Shown piece by piece: positions 17,376 to 25,417 of a DNA stretch of 64,000 bases; the stretch's first letter is position 1; the number at the start of each line of letters is the position of its first letter. Made by a program: the position numbers and the translations under genes. Below the pieces are notes generated by a model. The model made no database searches. It was given only the letters and a program-made list of their open reading frames with translations, and was not told the DNA's origin. The stretch is from Bog-473 sp963828505 (GTDB lineage Bacteria > Actinomycetota > Acidimicrobiia > Acidimicrobiales > RAAP-2), in assembly GCA_963828505.1 (NCBI GenBank), contig CAWHFM010000004.1, positions 98,029 to 162,028 of the forward strand. Direction: 5' to 3'.

Positions 17376-18386
17376 GTGCCTCGCACGATATGGAAGGGCG
17401 CGCTCAGCTTCGGGCTGGTGAACATTCCTGTGGGCGTGTACCCGGCCACGTCCGACAAGAGCGTGCACTTCAACCAGTTCGAGGAAGGGACCTCGGACCG
17501 CATCCGCTACAAGAAGGTGAACGAGCGGACCGGCGAAGAGGTGCCCGCCGAGCGCATCGTCCGAGGGTTCGACCTCGGCGGCGGCGAGTACGTCATCCTC
17601 AGCGAAGAGGAGCTCGAGTCAGCCGAGCCGAAGAAATCCCGCCAGATCGAGATCTCCGACTTCGTTCCTCTGCCCGAGATCGACCCCGTCTTCTTCCGGT
17701 CGAGCTACTACCTCGCTCCCGAAGGCGCCGGCGCCGACAAGGCCTACGCGCTGCTGCGACGAGCCATGGTGGAGTCGGGCCGGATCGGCATCGCCACCAT
17801 GGTCATGCGCAACAAGGAGTACCTGGTGGCGATCAGGCCCGAGGAAGAAGCGCTCGCGCTCCACACCATGTACTTCTCCGACGAGGTCCGCGCTCCCGGG
17901 AGGGAGCTCCCCGAGCTCTCGGACGCCGAGGACGTCACCGATCGGGAGATGTCGATGGCGCAGCTGCTGATTGAGTCGATGGAGAGCGAATGGGACCCCG
18001 AGCGCTTCCACGACACTCACCGCGAGAAGGTCGAGGCCCTGATCGAGGAGAAGCGCGCCGGTCACGAGATCGTGCTCCAGGACGACTACGAGGCCCCGGC
18101 CAATGTGGTCGACCTCATGGAAGCCCTCAATGCGAGCATCGCCGCCGCGGCTCGGGGCGGCGCCAGGGAGACGACGTCGCGTGTCGGCGAGCAAGGCGCT
18201 CGCACCAGTCGGGCGCGCAAGACCGCGACGAGGGCAACGGCGTCGAAGCCGAAAGCAGGCGCCAAGCCGGCGGCGAGCAGCCGCGCTGCGGCGTCCAAGA
18301 AGGCGTCCAAAGCCGCCAAGTCGGCCAAGGTGGCCAAGGATCCGGCTGTCGCCAAGGCTGCGCCGGCCCGCCGCAAGGCTTCCTGA
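17376..18386 (+). CDS. ku: Ku, non-homologous end-joining protein
   Basis: 336 residues from a GTG at 17376. The Ku core (PRTIWKGALSFGLVNIPV onward, about residues 1-255) forms the homodimeric ring that threads onto DNA double-strand ends and recruits ligase D. The last 80 residues are a Lys/Ala-rich tail (KKASKAAKSAKVAK), like the extended tails of some actinobacterial Ku proteins that bind DNA. No LigD gene is nearby. There is no Shine-Dalgarno sequence, and TAGTTT ends 8 nt before the GTG, so the mRNA may be leaderless. Confidence 0.96.
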   Translation: MPRTIWKGALSFGLVNIPVGVYPATSDKSVHFNQFEEGTSDRIRYKKVNERTGEEVPAERIVRGFDLGGGEYVILSEEELESAEPKKSRQIEISDFVPLPEIDPVFFRSSYYLAPEGAGADKAYALLRRAMVESGRIGIATMVMRNKEYLVAIRPEEEALALHTMYFSDEVRAPGRELPELSDAEDVTDREMSMAQLLIESMESEWDPERFHDTHREKVEALIEEKRAGHEIVLQDDYEAPANVVDLMEALNASIAAAARGGARETTSRVGEQGARTSRARKTATRATASKPKAGAKPAASSRAAASKKASKAAKSAKVAKDPAVAKAAPARRKAS

Positions 18387-18604
18387 GCCCCACCGCCGCA
18401 CTCGGGTAGCGCCGGATCGTCCCCCCCGGGCCCCGGCCGGCCACGGCCATTCCTTGCAACGTTTTTGCATCTGTTCTCTCCTGAACGCAGGAAAGACGAC
18501 TCCAATCGCAGATTCGTTTCGTTCCGTCGCTACGATCCACCCATCGTGATGTGATGCGAATGTCGGGACGGGCCCGGGGGTAGCCGGGAGAAGAAGGAGT
18601 CCAG

Positions 18605-19729
18605 ATGGCGACAGCGGAGGTGCAGGTACCGCAGGGACGGATCCCCGAGTGGATCCCTTTCGACGGTCTCGTCCAGCTGATCTCCGTGGACGGGCAGCGG
18701 ACCGTGGGATGCCCGTACCGTGACCTGGTCGCCGACGTAGGCCCCGAGGAGCTGAAGCGCCTCTACACCGACCTGGCCGTCGTCCGCCGCCTCGACGCCG
18801 AGGCGATGGCGCTGCAGCGCCAGGGCGAGCTGGCGCTGTGGGCTCCATTGCTCGGGCAGGAGGCGGCGCAGGTCGGATCGGCCCGCGCCATGCGTCCTGA
18901 CGACTTCGTGTTCGGGAGCTACCGCGAGCACGGCGTGGCCTACTGCCGCGGCGTCGACCCGGCCAGCATGCTCCGGCTGTGGCGCGGCTCCGCCCTCTCG
19001 GGATGGGATCCCTCGGCGTACAACATGGCGACGCCGGCGATCATCGTGGGGGCCCAGGTGCTCCACGCCACGGGCTACGCCCTCGGGATCAAGCTGGACG
19101 GAGCTTCGTCTGCCGCGCTGGCCTATTTCGGCGACGGCGCCACCAGCGAGGGCGACGTGGCCGAGGCCTTCGGCTTCGCCGCCAGCTTCGTCGTCCCGGT
19201 GGTCTTCTTCTGCCAGAACAACCAGTGGGCCATCTCCGAACCGGTCCAGGTCCAGGCCCACACCTCCATCGCCCAACGCGGCCAGGGCTACGGCATCCCC
19301 GGGATCCAGGTCGACGGCAACGACGTCCTGGCCGTCCTCGCCGCAACCAGGTTCGCCCTCGCCCGCGCCTCGTCGGGTCAGGGACCGACCCTCATCGAGG
19401 CGGTGACCTACCGCATGGGCCCCCACACCACGTCGGACGACCCCACCCGCTACCGCTCCCGCGAGGAAGAGGCGGAGTGGCGGACGAAGGATCCCCTCGC
19501 TCGCCTGCATGCGCTCCTGTCCGCTGAAGGCCTCTTCGACGAGGCGTTCGAGGCCACGGTCACCGCGGCGGTCGACACCCAGGCGGCCGCCATGCGGGCG
19601 GGGTGCCTGGCCACGGCCGAACCCGACCCGGGCACGTTGTTCGATCACGTCTACGCCGCGCCGCACCCACTTCTCGAGGAGGAGCGCCGGGCTTTCGCCG
19701 CGTACCAGGCCTCCTTCGACGAGGAGTGA
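18605..19729 (+). CDS. 2-oxoacid dehydrogenase E1 component, alpha subunit
   Basis: 374 residues. The ThDP-binding motif runs from GDG (176-178) to NN (205-206). With the next two genes it makes the E1-E2 core of a pyruvate or branched-chain 2-oxoacid dehydrogenase complex, which decarboxylates a 2-oxoacid to acyl-CoA. The subunit layout (separate alpha and beta, single-lipoyl E2) fits both PdhABC and BkdABC, so substrate is left open. AAGGAG lies 5 nt before the ATG. No E3 gene is present here. Confidence 0.92.
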   Translation: MATAEVQVPQGRIPEWIPFDGLVQLISVDGQRTVGCPYRDLVADVGPEELKRLYTDLAVVRRLDAEAMALQRQGELALWAPLLGQEAAQVGSARAMRPDDFVFGSYREHGVAYCRGVDPASMLRLWRGSALSGWDPSAYNMATPAIIVGAQVLHATGYALGIKLDGASSAALAYFGDGATSEGDVAEAFGFAASFVVPVVFFCQNNQWAISEPVQVQAHTSIAQRGQGYGIPGIQVDGNDVLAVLAATRFALARASSGQGPTLIEAVTYRMGPHTTSDDPTRYRSREEEAEWRTKDPLARLHALLSAEGLFDEAFEATVTAAVDTQAAAMRAGCLATAEPDPGTLFDHVYAAPHPLLEEERRAFAAYQASFDEE

Positions 19730-19737
19730 CGTCGACC

Positions 19738-20754
19738 GTGACCGTCACGGCGTCGACCGCGCCTCCCGCGACGAGAACGATGTCGCTCGGCCAGGCGATC
19801 AACGCCGGTCTGCGCCGCGCCATGGAGCGCGACCCCAGGGTCGTCCTGCTGGGAGAGGACATCGGGAAGCTGGGCGGTGTGTTCCGCGTCACCGAGGGGC
19901 TCCAGCACGACTTCGGGACCGAACGTGTCATCGACACTCCGCTGGCCGAGTCCGGAGTGATCGGGACCGCGGTCGGTCTGGCCACCCGCGGTTTCCGGCC
20001 CGTGTGCGAAATCCAATTCGACGGTTTCGTCTACCCGGCCTTCGACCAGATCGTCTCGCAGGTGGCCAAGTTGCGGCACCGCAACGAAGGCCGGGTGGCG
20101 ATGCCCCTGACCATCCGCATCCCCTTCGGCGGTGGCATAGGCGCCGTCGAGCACCACTCTGAGTCACCCGAGGCGTACTTCGCCCACACCGCGGGGCTGC
20201 GCGTCGTCACCTGCAGCAACCCTGCGGACGCCCACCTCATGATCCAACAGGCGGTGGCCGCCGACGACCCGGTGGTGTTCTTCGAGCCCAAGCGCCGGTA
20301 CTGGGACAAGGGCGACGTCGACCTCGGCCAATCGCTGACCGCCGTCCCGCTGCACCAAGCCCGCGTCGTGACCGAGGGGACCGACGTGACCGTCGCCACC
20401 TATGGGTCTTTGGTCCCGACGGCGCTCGACGCGGCCAGATTCGCGGCCGACGAGGGCACCTCGGTCGAGGTGGTCGACCTGCGCTCGCTGTCGCCGGTCG
20501 ACTTCGCCACCCTCGAGTCGTCGGTGCGCAAGACGGGAAGGTTGGTGGTCGCCCACGAGGCACCGGTGTTCTGCGGGTTGGGTGCCGAGCTGGCCGCTCG
20601 GGTGAGCGAGCGCTGCTTCTACCACCTCGAAGCGCCGGTGATGAGGGTCGGCGGCTACGACACCCCGTACCCGCCCTCCAAGCTCGAGGGCTTCTACCTC
20701 CCCGACGCCGATCGCATCCTCGACGCGATCGATCGAACGCTCGAGCCGCTCTGA
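19738..20754 (+). CDS. 2-oxoacid dehydrogenase E1 component, beta subunit
   Basis: 338 residues from the GTG at 19738; an in-frame GTG at 19726 overlaps the alpha stop (GTGA), with GAGGAG at 19720-19725 fitting the downstream start better. Contains LLGEDIGKLGGVFRVT and DTPLAESG, the conserved beta-subunit segments, and the transketolase C-terminal domain (VEVVDLRSLSPVD). Forms the alpha2-beta2 E1 heterotetramer with the preceding product. Ends 3 bp before E2. Confidence 0.92.
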   Translation: MTVTASTAPPATRTMSLGQAINAGLRRAMERDPRVVLLGEDIGKLGGVFRVTEGLQHDFGTERVIDTPLAESGVIGTAVGLATRGFRPVCEIQFDGFVYPAFDQIVSQVAKLRHRNEGRVAMPLTIRIPFGGGIGAVEHHSESPEAYFAHTAGLRVVTCSNPADAHLMIQQAVAADDPVVFFEPKRRYWDKGDVDLGQSLTAVPLHQARVVTEGTDVTVATYGSLVPTALDAARFAADEGTSVEVVDLRSLSPVDFATLESSVRKTGRLVVAHEAPVFCGLGAELAARVSERCFYHLEAPVMRVGGYDTPYPPSKLEGFYLPDADRILDAIDRTLEPL

Positions 20755-20757
20755 CCG

Positions 20758-22128
20758 ATGAGCGCGGTCAAGTCGTTCCGACTGCCCGATCTCGGCGAAG
20801 GCCTGGCCGATGCGGAGATCGTGGCGTGGCGCGTCGCCGCCGGGGACGTCGTCGCCCTCAACCAGATCCTGGCCGAGGTGGAGACGGAGAAAGCCGTGGT
20901 CGAGCTGCCGAGCCCCTTCGCCGGCACGGTCGTCGAGCTGCTGGCCGAGCCCGGTGAGACGGTGGCGGTGGGGGCTCCGATCGTGACGATCGAGACCGTC
21001 GGCCAGGCGGCGGACGATCCGGCAGCCGAACGAACCGGCGACCCGTCCCCGTCCGGACGCGTGCCCACCCTCGTCGGCTACGGCCCCGCCGAGGCCGCTC
21101 CGAGCCGTCGCCGTCGCCGTCGAGCCCCGGCGGCCGGGGCCGGCCACGGCCACGGTCCCGAGAGCGGCACGACCATCGATCCGAGCGTGCCGCCCATTCC
21201 GGCCGCGACGACCCCGGCGGCCGCCGACGTGTCCGAGCCCGGCGGCCGAACGGCACGACCGCTCGCCGCACCCCCCGTCCGCTTCATGGCGCGACAGGAG
21301 GGCGTGGACCTGGCCGAGGTCGCCGGGAACGGGCCCGACGGGATCGTCACGCGCGACGACCTGGCGGCGTACCTCGGAGGCCGGGCCGGCACGTCACCGG
21401 CCGCTCAGCCTGTAGCGACCGCGGCGTCTGCCGGCACGCGTACCCCGGTGCGCGGCGTCCAGAAGCGGATGGCCGAGGCCATGGTGCGCAGCGTCGCCGA
21501 GGCTCCACAGGCGTGCGTCTTCCTGTCGGTCGACGTGAGCGAGACCACGGCACTCGTCGAGCGTCTGCGGGCCAGCCGCCACTTCGAGGGCGTCCGCATG
21601 ACCGTGCTCGGTGTCGTGGCCAAGGCCGTCCTGCGCGCGCTCGAGGAGCATCCCGAGCTCAACTCGTCGTGGGACGAGGACCGTCGCGAGATCCTCTTCG
21701 AGCCCCACGTCAATCTCGGTATCGCGGTGGCGGCTCCGACCGGCCTGTTGGTCCCCAACGTCGTCGCGGCGGAGCGCCTCGCCCTCAAGGACCTGGCGCG
21801 CGCCCTGGCCGACCTCACCGAGCGCGCCCGTGGAGGCAAGTGCACTCCGGCGGAGCTCCGGGGCGGCACCTTCACCATCACCAACGTCGGCGTGTTCGGA
21901 GTGGACGGGGGAGTGGCCATCCTCAACCCGGGTGAAGCCGGGATCCTCGCCGTCGGGGCGGTCCGGAGGACGCCATGGGCGCACGACGGCGAGGTGGCGT
22001 TGCGCGACGTGGTCAGCCTGAGCCTCACCTTCGACCACCGCCTGGTCGACGGACGGCAGGCCTCGGGCTTCCTCACCGCGGTCGGACACGTCCTCACCGA
22101 CCCGCTCGAGCTCCTCGCCTTCGCCTGA
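20758..22128 (+). CDS. 2-oxoacid dehydrogenase E2 (dihydrolipoamide acyltransferase)
   Basis: 456 residues. One lipoyl domain with the lipoylated Lys45 in ETEKAVVE; an Ala/Pro/Arg-rich linker (95-165); a peripheral-subunit-binding domain (PVRFMARQEGVDL to DDLAAYL, about 176-210); and the acyltransferase domain with DHRLVDG at 426-432. Transfers the acyl group from lipoamide to CoA and forms the complex core. Third gene of the operon. The linker DNA is repetitive (CGTCGCCGTCGCC). Confidence 0.92.
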   Translation: MSAVKSFRLPDLGEGLADAEIVAWRVAAGDVVALNQILAEVETEKAVVELPSPFAGTVVELLAEPGETVAVGAPIVTIETVGQAADDPAAERTGDPSPSGRVPTLVGYGPAEAAPSRRRRRRAPAAGAGHGHGPESGTTIDPSVPPIPAATTPAAADVSEPGGRTARPLAAPPVRFMARQEGVDLAEVAGNGPDGIVTRDDLAAYLGGRAGTSPAAQPVATAASAGTRTPVRGVQKRMAEAMVRSVAEAPQACVFLSVDVSETTALVERLRASRHFEGVRMTVLGVVAKAVLRALEEHPELNSSWDEDRREILFEPHVNLGIAVAAPTGLLVPNVVAAERLALKDLARALADLTERARGGKCTPAELRGGTFTITNVGVFGVDGGVAILNPGEAGILAVGAVRRTPWAHDGEVALRDVVSLSLTFDHRLVDGRQASGFLTAVGHVLTDPLELLAFA

Positions 22129-22182
22129 GGGAGCGGCCGGGGCCGACCGGAACCCCAGCCGGACCGAACACGGTGTCGGCCC

Positions 22183-22359
22183 TCAGGCCGTCTGCTCCAG
22201 CAGCCGGACGAGTCCCTGGCGCATCGTCCGCACCTGCCGCTCGAGCGCCTGGAGCTCGCGGACGAGCCGCATCGCCTCCTCCCGGTCGAGAGCGGGGGCA
22301 CCCGGGCGCAACATGGCCAGGGAGCGCCGCAACGACTCGAGCTCGAATTGGCGCTCCAT
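22183..22359 (-). CDS. 58-aa helical protein behind a LexA-type box
   Basis: A small charged helical ORF (MERQFELESLRRSLAML to LLEQTA) with a heptad-like pattern, probably one coiled-coil hairpin. The ATG has no ribosome binding site, but a -35/-10 pair ends 9 nt upstream (leaderless) and a perfect SOS box covers the -10. That makes it a candidate DNA-damage-induced small protein. The same frame is open further upstream into a decayed gene, so it could instead be that gene's tail. Convergent with the E2 gene. No known family recognised. Confidence 0.55.
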   Translation of the reverse strand: MERQFELESLRRSLAMLRPGAPALDREEAMRLVRELQALERQVRTMRQGLVRLLEQTA

Positions 22360-22366
22360 GCGGTTA

Positions 22367-22398
22367 CGAACATACGTTCGCCCGGGCACCCGGGGCAA
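22367..22398 (-). promoter_or_regulatory. LexA (SOS) box over a leaderless promoter
   Basis: CGAACATACGTTCG at 22367-22380 matches the Gram-positive/actinobacterial LexA consensus CGAAC-RNRY-GTTCG at every position. Read on the minus strand, TTGCCC (22398-22393), an 18-bp spacer and TATGTT (22374-22369) form a promoter whose start would fall at or near the ATG at 22359. LexA binding would cover the -10 box. Confidence 0.6.
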
Positions 22399-22709
22399 GG
22401 CCGAGCCCCCGGGGCGAAGCGATGCCAAGAACTCGGACCCGGTCAGCTCCAGCACCGAGGCCGGACCTTTCCCCTGCACCGCGGCGAAGTCCGTGCCGAA
22501 CCCGCCGCGCCGATGCCGACGGCGATCAGGTTGGGCACCCCGGTCCCGGGCGCACGCATGCCGCACCGCTCCGGCCCGGCGTCGTCGACCACCCGCACCG
22601 ACGTCACGGCGCGCCGGGGGACCCGGATGTCGCGGTGCAAGCCCTCCGCCTTCTCGAGCGCGCTCATCTGGAGCACGAGCTCCGACCCCTCCACCTGCAG
22701 CTCGGCCAT
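22381..22709 (-). pseudogene. Frameshifted small PH-like domain protein
   Basis: Starting at ATG 22709, the protein MAELQVEGSELVLQMSALEK to MRAPGTGVPNLIAVG matches by eye a common actinobacterial family of about 110 residues (bacterial PH-like). Near 22518 the homologous sequence jumps to another frame: RRGGFGTDFAAVQGKGP and VLELTGSEF. A 1-nt loss in GGCAT-CGGCGCGG explains this. After GSEF the expected ending is lost as well. Either a decayed gene or a base error in the sequence. Confidence 0.65.
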
Positions 22710-22761
22710 GGGCCCGAGAGCCGAGGGAGCGCCGGCGAGGGTCCGGTAGCCTCGGCGGCCA

Positions 22762-23628
22762 GTGTCAGGGATGCCCGCATGGCCCCCTCCGCCCGGCGGA
22801 ACGTGGGTCCTCGATCTCGACGGGGTGGTCTGGCTGACCGGACGCCCCATCCCTGGAGCCGACGAGGCCGTCGCCACGCTGCGGGGTGCCGGCGTCCGGG
22901 TCCTCTTCGCCACCAACAACTCGGCGCCGACCAAGGCCGAGCTGCACCGCCGCCTTCGGGCTTGCGGCATCACCGCTCCGGACCATGACGTCCTCAGCTC
23001 GGCCGACGTCGCCGCGTCCATGCTCGCTCCAGGCTCGACGGCTCTCGTCGTCGGCGAGGACGGCGTCGTCGAGGCGCTGACGGGCCGCGGTGTCGCCGTG
23101 GTGCACGAGGGACCGGTCGACGCCGTCGTCGTGGGCCTCGACCAGGAGCTGACCTACCGCGACCTCGCCCGGGCTGCAGGCGCGGTGCGCGGCGGTGCGA
23201 GGCTCGTCGGGACCAACGACGACGCCACACTCCCGACGCCTCACGGACCCGTGCCCGGAGCGGGGTCCATCGTGGCGGCGGTCTCGGTGGCGTCGGGTTC
23301 TAAGGCCGAGATCGCAGGCAAACCGCACACCCCGACCGCTGATGCCATCAAGGCTCTGGTCCCAGCGGGTGAGGTGCGCACGGTCGTGGGTGACCGCCCC
23401 TCCACCGACGGCGCGCTGGCGGCGCAGCTCGGCGTCCCGTACGCCCTCGTCCTCTCCGGGGTCACCTCACGCGCCGACGCCGGGGATCTCCCCGAGGACA
23501 TCCGGCCGGCCGCGGTCGAGCCGGACCTGGTCACGCTCGTCCGCGCCGCCCTGGCGGATCGGGACCACGGGTCCCCCCACCGAGCCACCCACGACGACGC
23601 CGGGACCGGCCGCCGAGGCACGAACTGA
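22762..23628 (+). CDS. HAD-superfamily phosphatase (NagD/PNPase-like)
   Basis: 288 residues. DLDGVVW (nucleophile Asp), TNNSAPTK (motif II), the IAGKPHT lysine and GDRPSTDG (motif III/IV acids) are all present, as in the NagD/4-nitrophenylphosphatase subfamily of cap-C2 HAD hydrolases. Usually acts on small phosphorylated metabolites such as UMP, glycerol phosphate or phosphoglycolate. GTG start; an ATG three codons later is possible. Stop lies in a triple 20-bp repeat before a hairpin. Confidence 0.88.
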   Translation: MSGMPAWPPPPGGTWVLDLDGVVWLTGRPIPGADEAVATLRGAGVRVLFATNNSAPTKAELHRRLRACGITAPDHDVLSSADVAASMLAPGSTALVVGEDGVVEALTGRGVAVVHEGPVDAVVVGLDQELTYRDLARAAGAVRGGARLVGTNDDATLPTPHGPVPGAGSIVAAVSVASGSKAEIAGKPHTPTADAIKALVPAGEVRTVVGDRPSTDGALAAQLGVPYALVLSGVTSRADAGDLPEDIRPAAVEPDLVTLVRAALADRDHGSPHRATHDDAGTGRRGTN

Positions 23629-23680
23629 CCACGCCGCCGGGCGAACTGACCAGGCGCCGGGCGAACTGACCACGCCGCCT
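23621..23680 (+). repeat. Three tandem copies of a 20-bp unit
   Basis: CGAACTGACCACGCCGCC recurs at 23621, 23642 (one variant base pair) and 23662 with unit length 20-21 bp. The first copy contains the HAD stop codon. Probably slippage-derived spacer DNA. Confidence 0.7.
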
Positions 23681-23700
23681 CGCCACGCCCGAGGCGAGGC
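23677..23700 (+). terminator. GC-rich hairpin after the HAD gene
   Basis: GCCTCGCC (23677-23684) and GGCGAGGC (23693-23700) form a perfect 8-bp stem with an 8-nt loop, 48 nt after the HAD stop. No U-tract, as is common for actinobacterial terminators. Confidence 0.55.
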
Positions 23701-23711
23701 CGGGAGATCGA

Positions 23712-23736
23712 AAGTGCTTGCTGCTGGCTAGCACTT
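23712..23736. promoter_or_regulatory. Inverted repeat upstream of the phasin-like gene
   Basis: AAGTGCT (23712-23718) and AGCACTT (23730-23736) are perfect 7-bp arms with an 11-bp spacer, ending 16 nt before the ATG and abutting a -10-like TACTCT. It recalls HrcA/CIRCE elements in base content, but the arms are in the opposite orientation, so it is probably a different operator. Confidence 0.4.
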
Positions 23737-23752
23737 CGGATACTCTGGTTCT

Positions 23753-24427
23753 ATGGCAAGCAACGAACGAATCCGCAAGTACCTCGATGCGGGGAACGTC
23801 CTCGGCCGGGTCCAGAGAGGCAAAGCCGAAGAGATCGTGCGAGAGTTGGTGAACGCCGGGGACATCCGGCGTGACCAGGCACAAGAGTGGGTGGACGCGA
23901 TGGTCGACCGAAGCCGCAACAGCAGCGAGCAACTCCTCGAGATGGTGCGCAGGGAGGTGGCGGCCCAGCTGAAGAAGATCGACACCCCGTCCCTCGAGCA
24001 CATCGCCGACCAGGTGGCAGAGATCATGAAGCGCTCGGCCGAAACCGGGCGCAGCGCGACCAAATCCGTCTCCACCCGGGCCGAGAAGACGGCGACCGAC
24101 GTGCGCAAGAAGACCGAGAAGGCCGCCAAGGACGTCCGCACGCAGACCGAGAAGACGGTGAAGGGTGTGCGCACCCAGGCCGGGAAGGCGGCGACCGACG
24201 TCCGCCAGCAGGCGGGCAAGACGGTCAGCCAGGCTCGTGAGGCGGCCAAGAAGGTGACGCCCGAGGGCCGTCACCGCCAATCCGGCGACGCCTCGGCCCA
24301 GAAGGCCGCAGCCAAGAAGGAGACGGCCAAGAAGGAGACGGCCGCCAAGAGCGCCGCCCGGAAGACCTCGGACGCGGCGAAGAAGGACACGGCCAAGAAG
24401 ACCGACGCCAAGAAGGCCGCCAGCTGA
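23753..24427 (+). CDS. Phasin-like, Lys/Ala-rich helical protein
   Basis: 224 residues. The first 95 residues are helical and acidic/basic balanced (a phasin-type region); residues 100-165 hold 11-residue repeats of the form TDVRKKTEKAA; the last 60 residues are Lys/Ala-rich like histone H1 tails. Possible roles are coating of polyester/lipid granules or DNA compaction; the sequence alone does not decide. Its stop overlaps the CTG start of tlyA (CTGA), so the two are coupled. Confidence 0.7.
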   Translation: MASNERIRKYLDAGNVLGRVQRGKAEEIVRELVNAGDIRRDQAQEWVDAMVDRSRNSSEQLLEMVRREVAAQLKKIDTPSLEHIADQVAEIMKRSAETGRSATKSVSTRAEKTATDVRKKTEKAAKDVRTQTEKTVKGVRTQAGKAATDVRQQAGKTVSQAREAAKKVTPEGRHRQSGDASAQKAAAKKETAKKETAAKSAARKTSDAAKKDTAKKTDAKKAAS

Positions 24428-25404
24428 CCCCGGGCGCCGGCGCGCGCCGCCGGCTCGATGCGGAGCTGGTCCGGCGGGGCCTCTCCCCTTCACGCCAGGA
24501 CGCGCGCCACGCCGTCGAAGCGGGGTCGGTCCTCGTCGCCGGTGCGCCGGCCGACAAGCCGGCCCGCCTCGTTGCGCCGGACGAGCCCATCACGCTCGTC
24601 GGCCCTCCGGCGCCGTTCGTCAGCCGCGGCGGGCAGAAGCTCGAGGCGGCACTCGAACGCTTCGCCGTCATCGTCGAGGGCCGCCGCGCCATCGACGCCG
24701 GCGCGTCGACCGGCGGCTTCACCGATTGTCTGCTCCAGCGGGGCGCGGCCCACGTCTACGCGGTGGACGTCGGCCACGGCCAGCTGCACCCCCGCCTGCG
24801 CGCCGATCCGCGCCTGAGCGTGCTCGAGCGCGTGCACGCGCGCGACATGACGATCGACACCCTGCGCGCCGTCGATCCCACGTTCGTTCCGTGCGCGGTC
24901 GTCACGGCCGACCTGTCCTTCATTTCGCTGCGCGCCGTGGTGCCCGCGCTGTGCGGCCCGGTGGCCGCCGAGGGGGCCGACCTCGTCCTGCTCGTGAAGC
25001 CGCAATTCGAGGCGGGCCGGGTCACCGTCTCCCGGGGCCGCGGCGTGGTGCGCGATCCCGAGTCCTGGCTCGGCGCGCTGTCCGGCGTCACGTCCGCCCT
25101 TGGCGACGCCGGAACCGGCATCATGGGGGCGATGGCCTCCCCGCTGACCGGCCCCGCCGGCAACGTCGAATTCCTGGTGCACGCGCGCAAGGGCGTCGCC
25201 GGAGCGGAAGACGTGGAGGTGGCCGCCCTCCTCTCCGCCGCCGTGGCGGAGGCGGCGCCCGATGCCTCCCCGCCGGCCCAGCCGCCGGTACCTGTGACCC
25301 CCTCCCAGGTCACCGCCGGGGCACCGGGCACTGCGGGTCCACCGGGCACTGCGGGTCCACCGGGACCTCCGCGCCCACCGGGGACCACGGGCGCAGCGGG
25401 CTGA
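24424..25404 (+). CDS. tlyA: TlyA-type 2'-O-methyltransferase of rRNA, with collagen-like tail
   Basis: 326 residues. S4 RNA-binding domain at about 9-60 (RRRLDAELVRRGL to DEPITL), then FVSRGGQKLEAAL and the SAM motif DAGASTGGFTDCLL, and the catalytic-type VKPQFE. TlyA methylates 16S and 23S rRNA 2'-OH groups; loss gives capreomycin resistance in mycobacteria. No ATG, GTG or TTG exists in frame back to the stop at 24238; CTG at 24424 lies 7 nt after AGAAGG and in a CTGA overlap, so CTG is the likely start. The last 60 residues are an extra Pro/Gly tail with collagen-like GXY triplets, partly from an 18-bp tandem repeat (25322-25357). Known family members are about 270 residues. Confidence 0.9.
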   Translation: MTPGAGARRRLDAELVRRGLSPSRQDARHAVEAGSVLVAGAPADKPARLVAPDEPITLVGPPAPFVSRGGQKLEAALERFAVIVEGRRAIDAGASTGGFTDCLLQRGAAHVYAVDVGHGQLHPRLRADPRLSVLERVHARDMTIDTLRAVDPTFVPCAVVTADLSFISLRAVVPALCGPVAAEGADLVLLVKPQFEAGRVTVSRGRGVVRDPESWLGALSGVTSALGDAGTGIMGAMASPLTGPAGNVEFLVHARKGVAGAEDVEVAALLSAAVAEAAPDASPPAQPPVPVTPSQVTAGAPGTAGPPGTAGPPGPPRPPGTTGAAG

Positions 25405-25417
25405 TCGCCGGCCCGAC

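Noticed and set aside
18427..18604. Possible riboswitch or attenuator before the E1 alpha gene
   Set aside because: Only a weak TGCAA/TTGCA inverted repeat and a ribosome binding site are visible; no aptamer or terminator structure.
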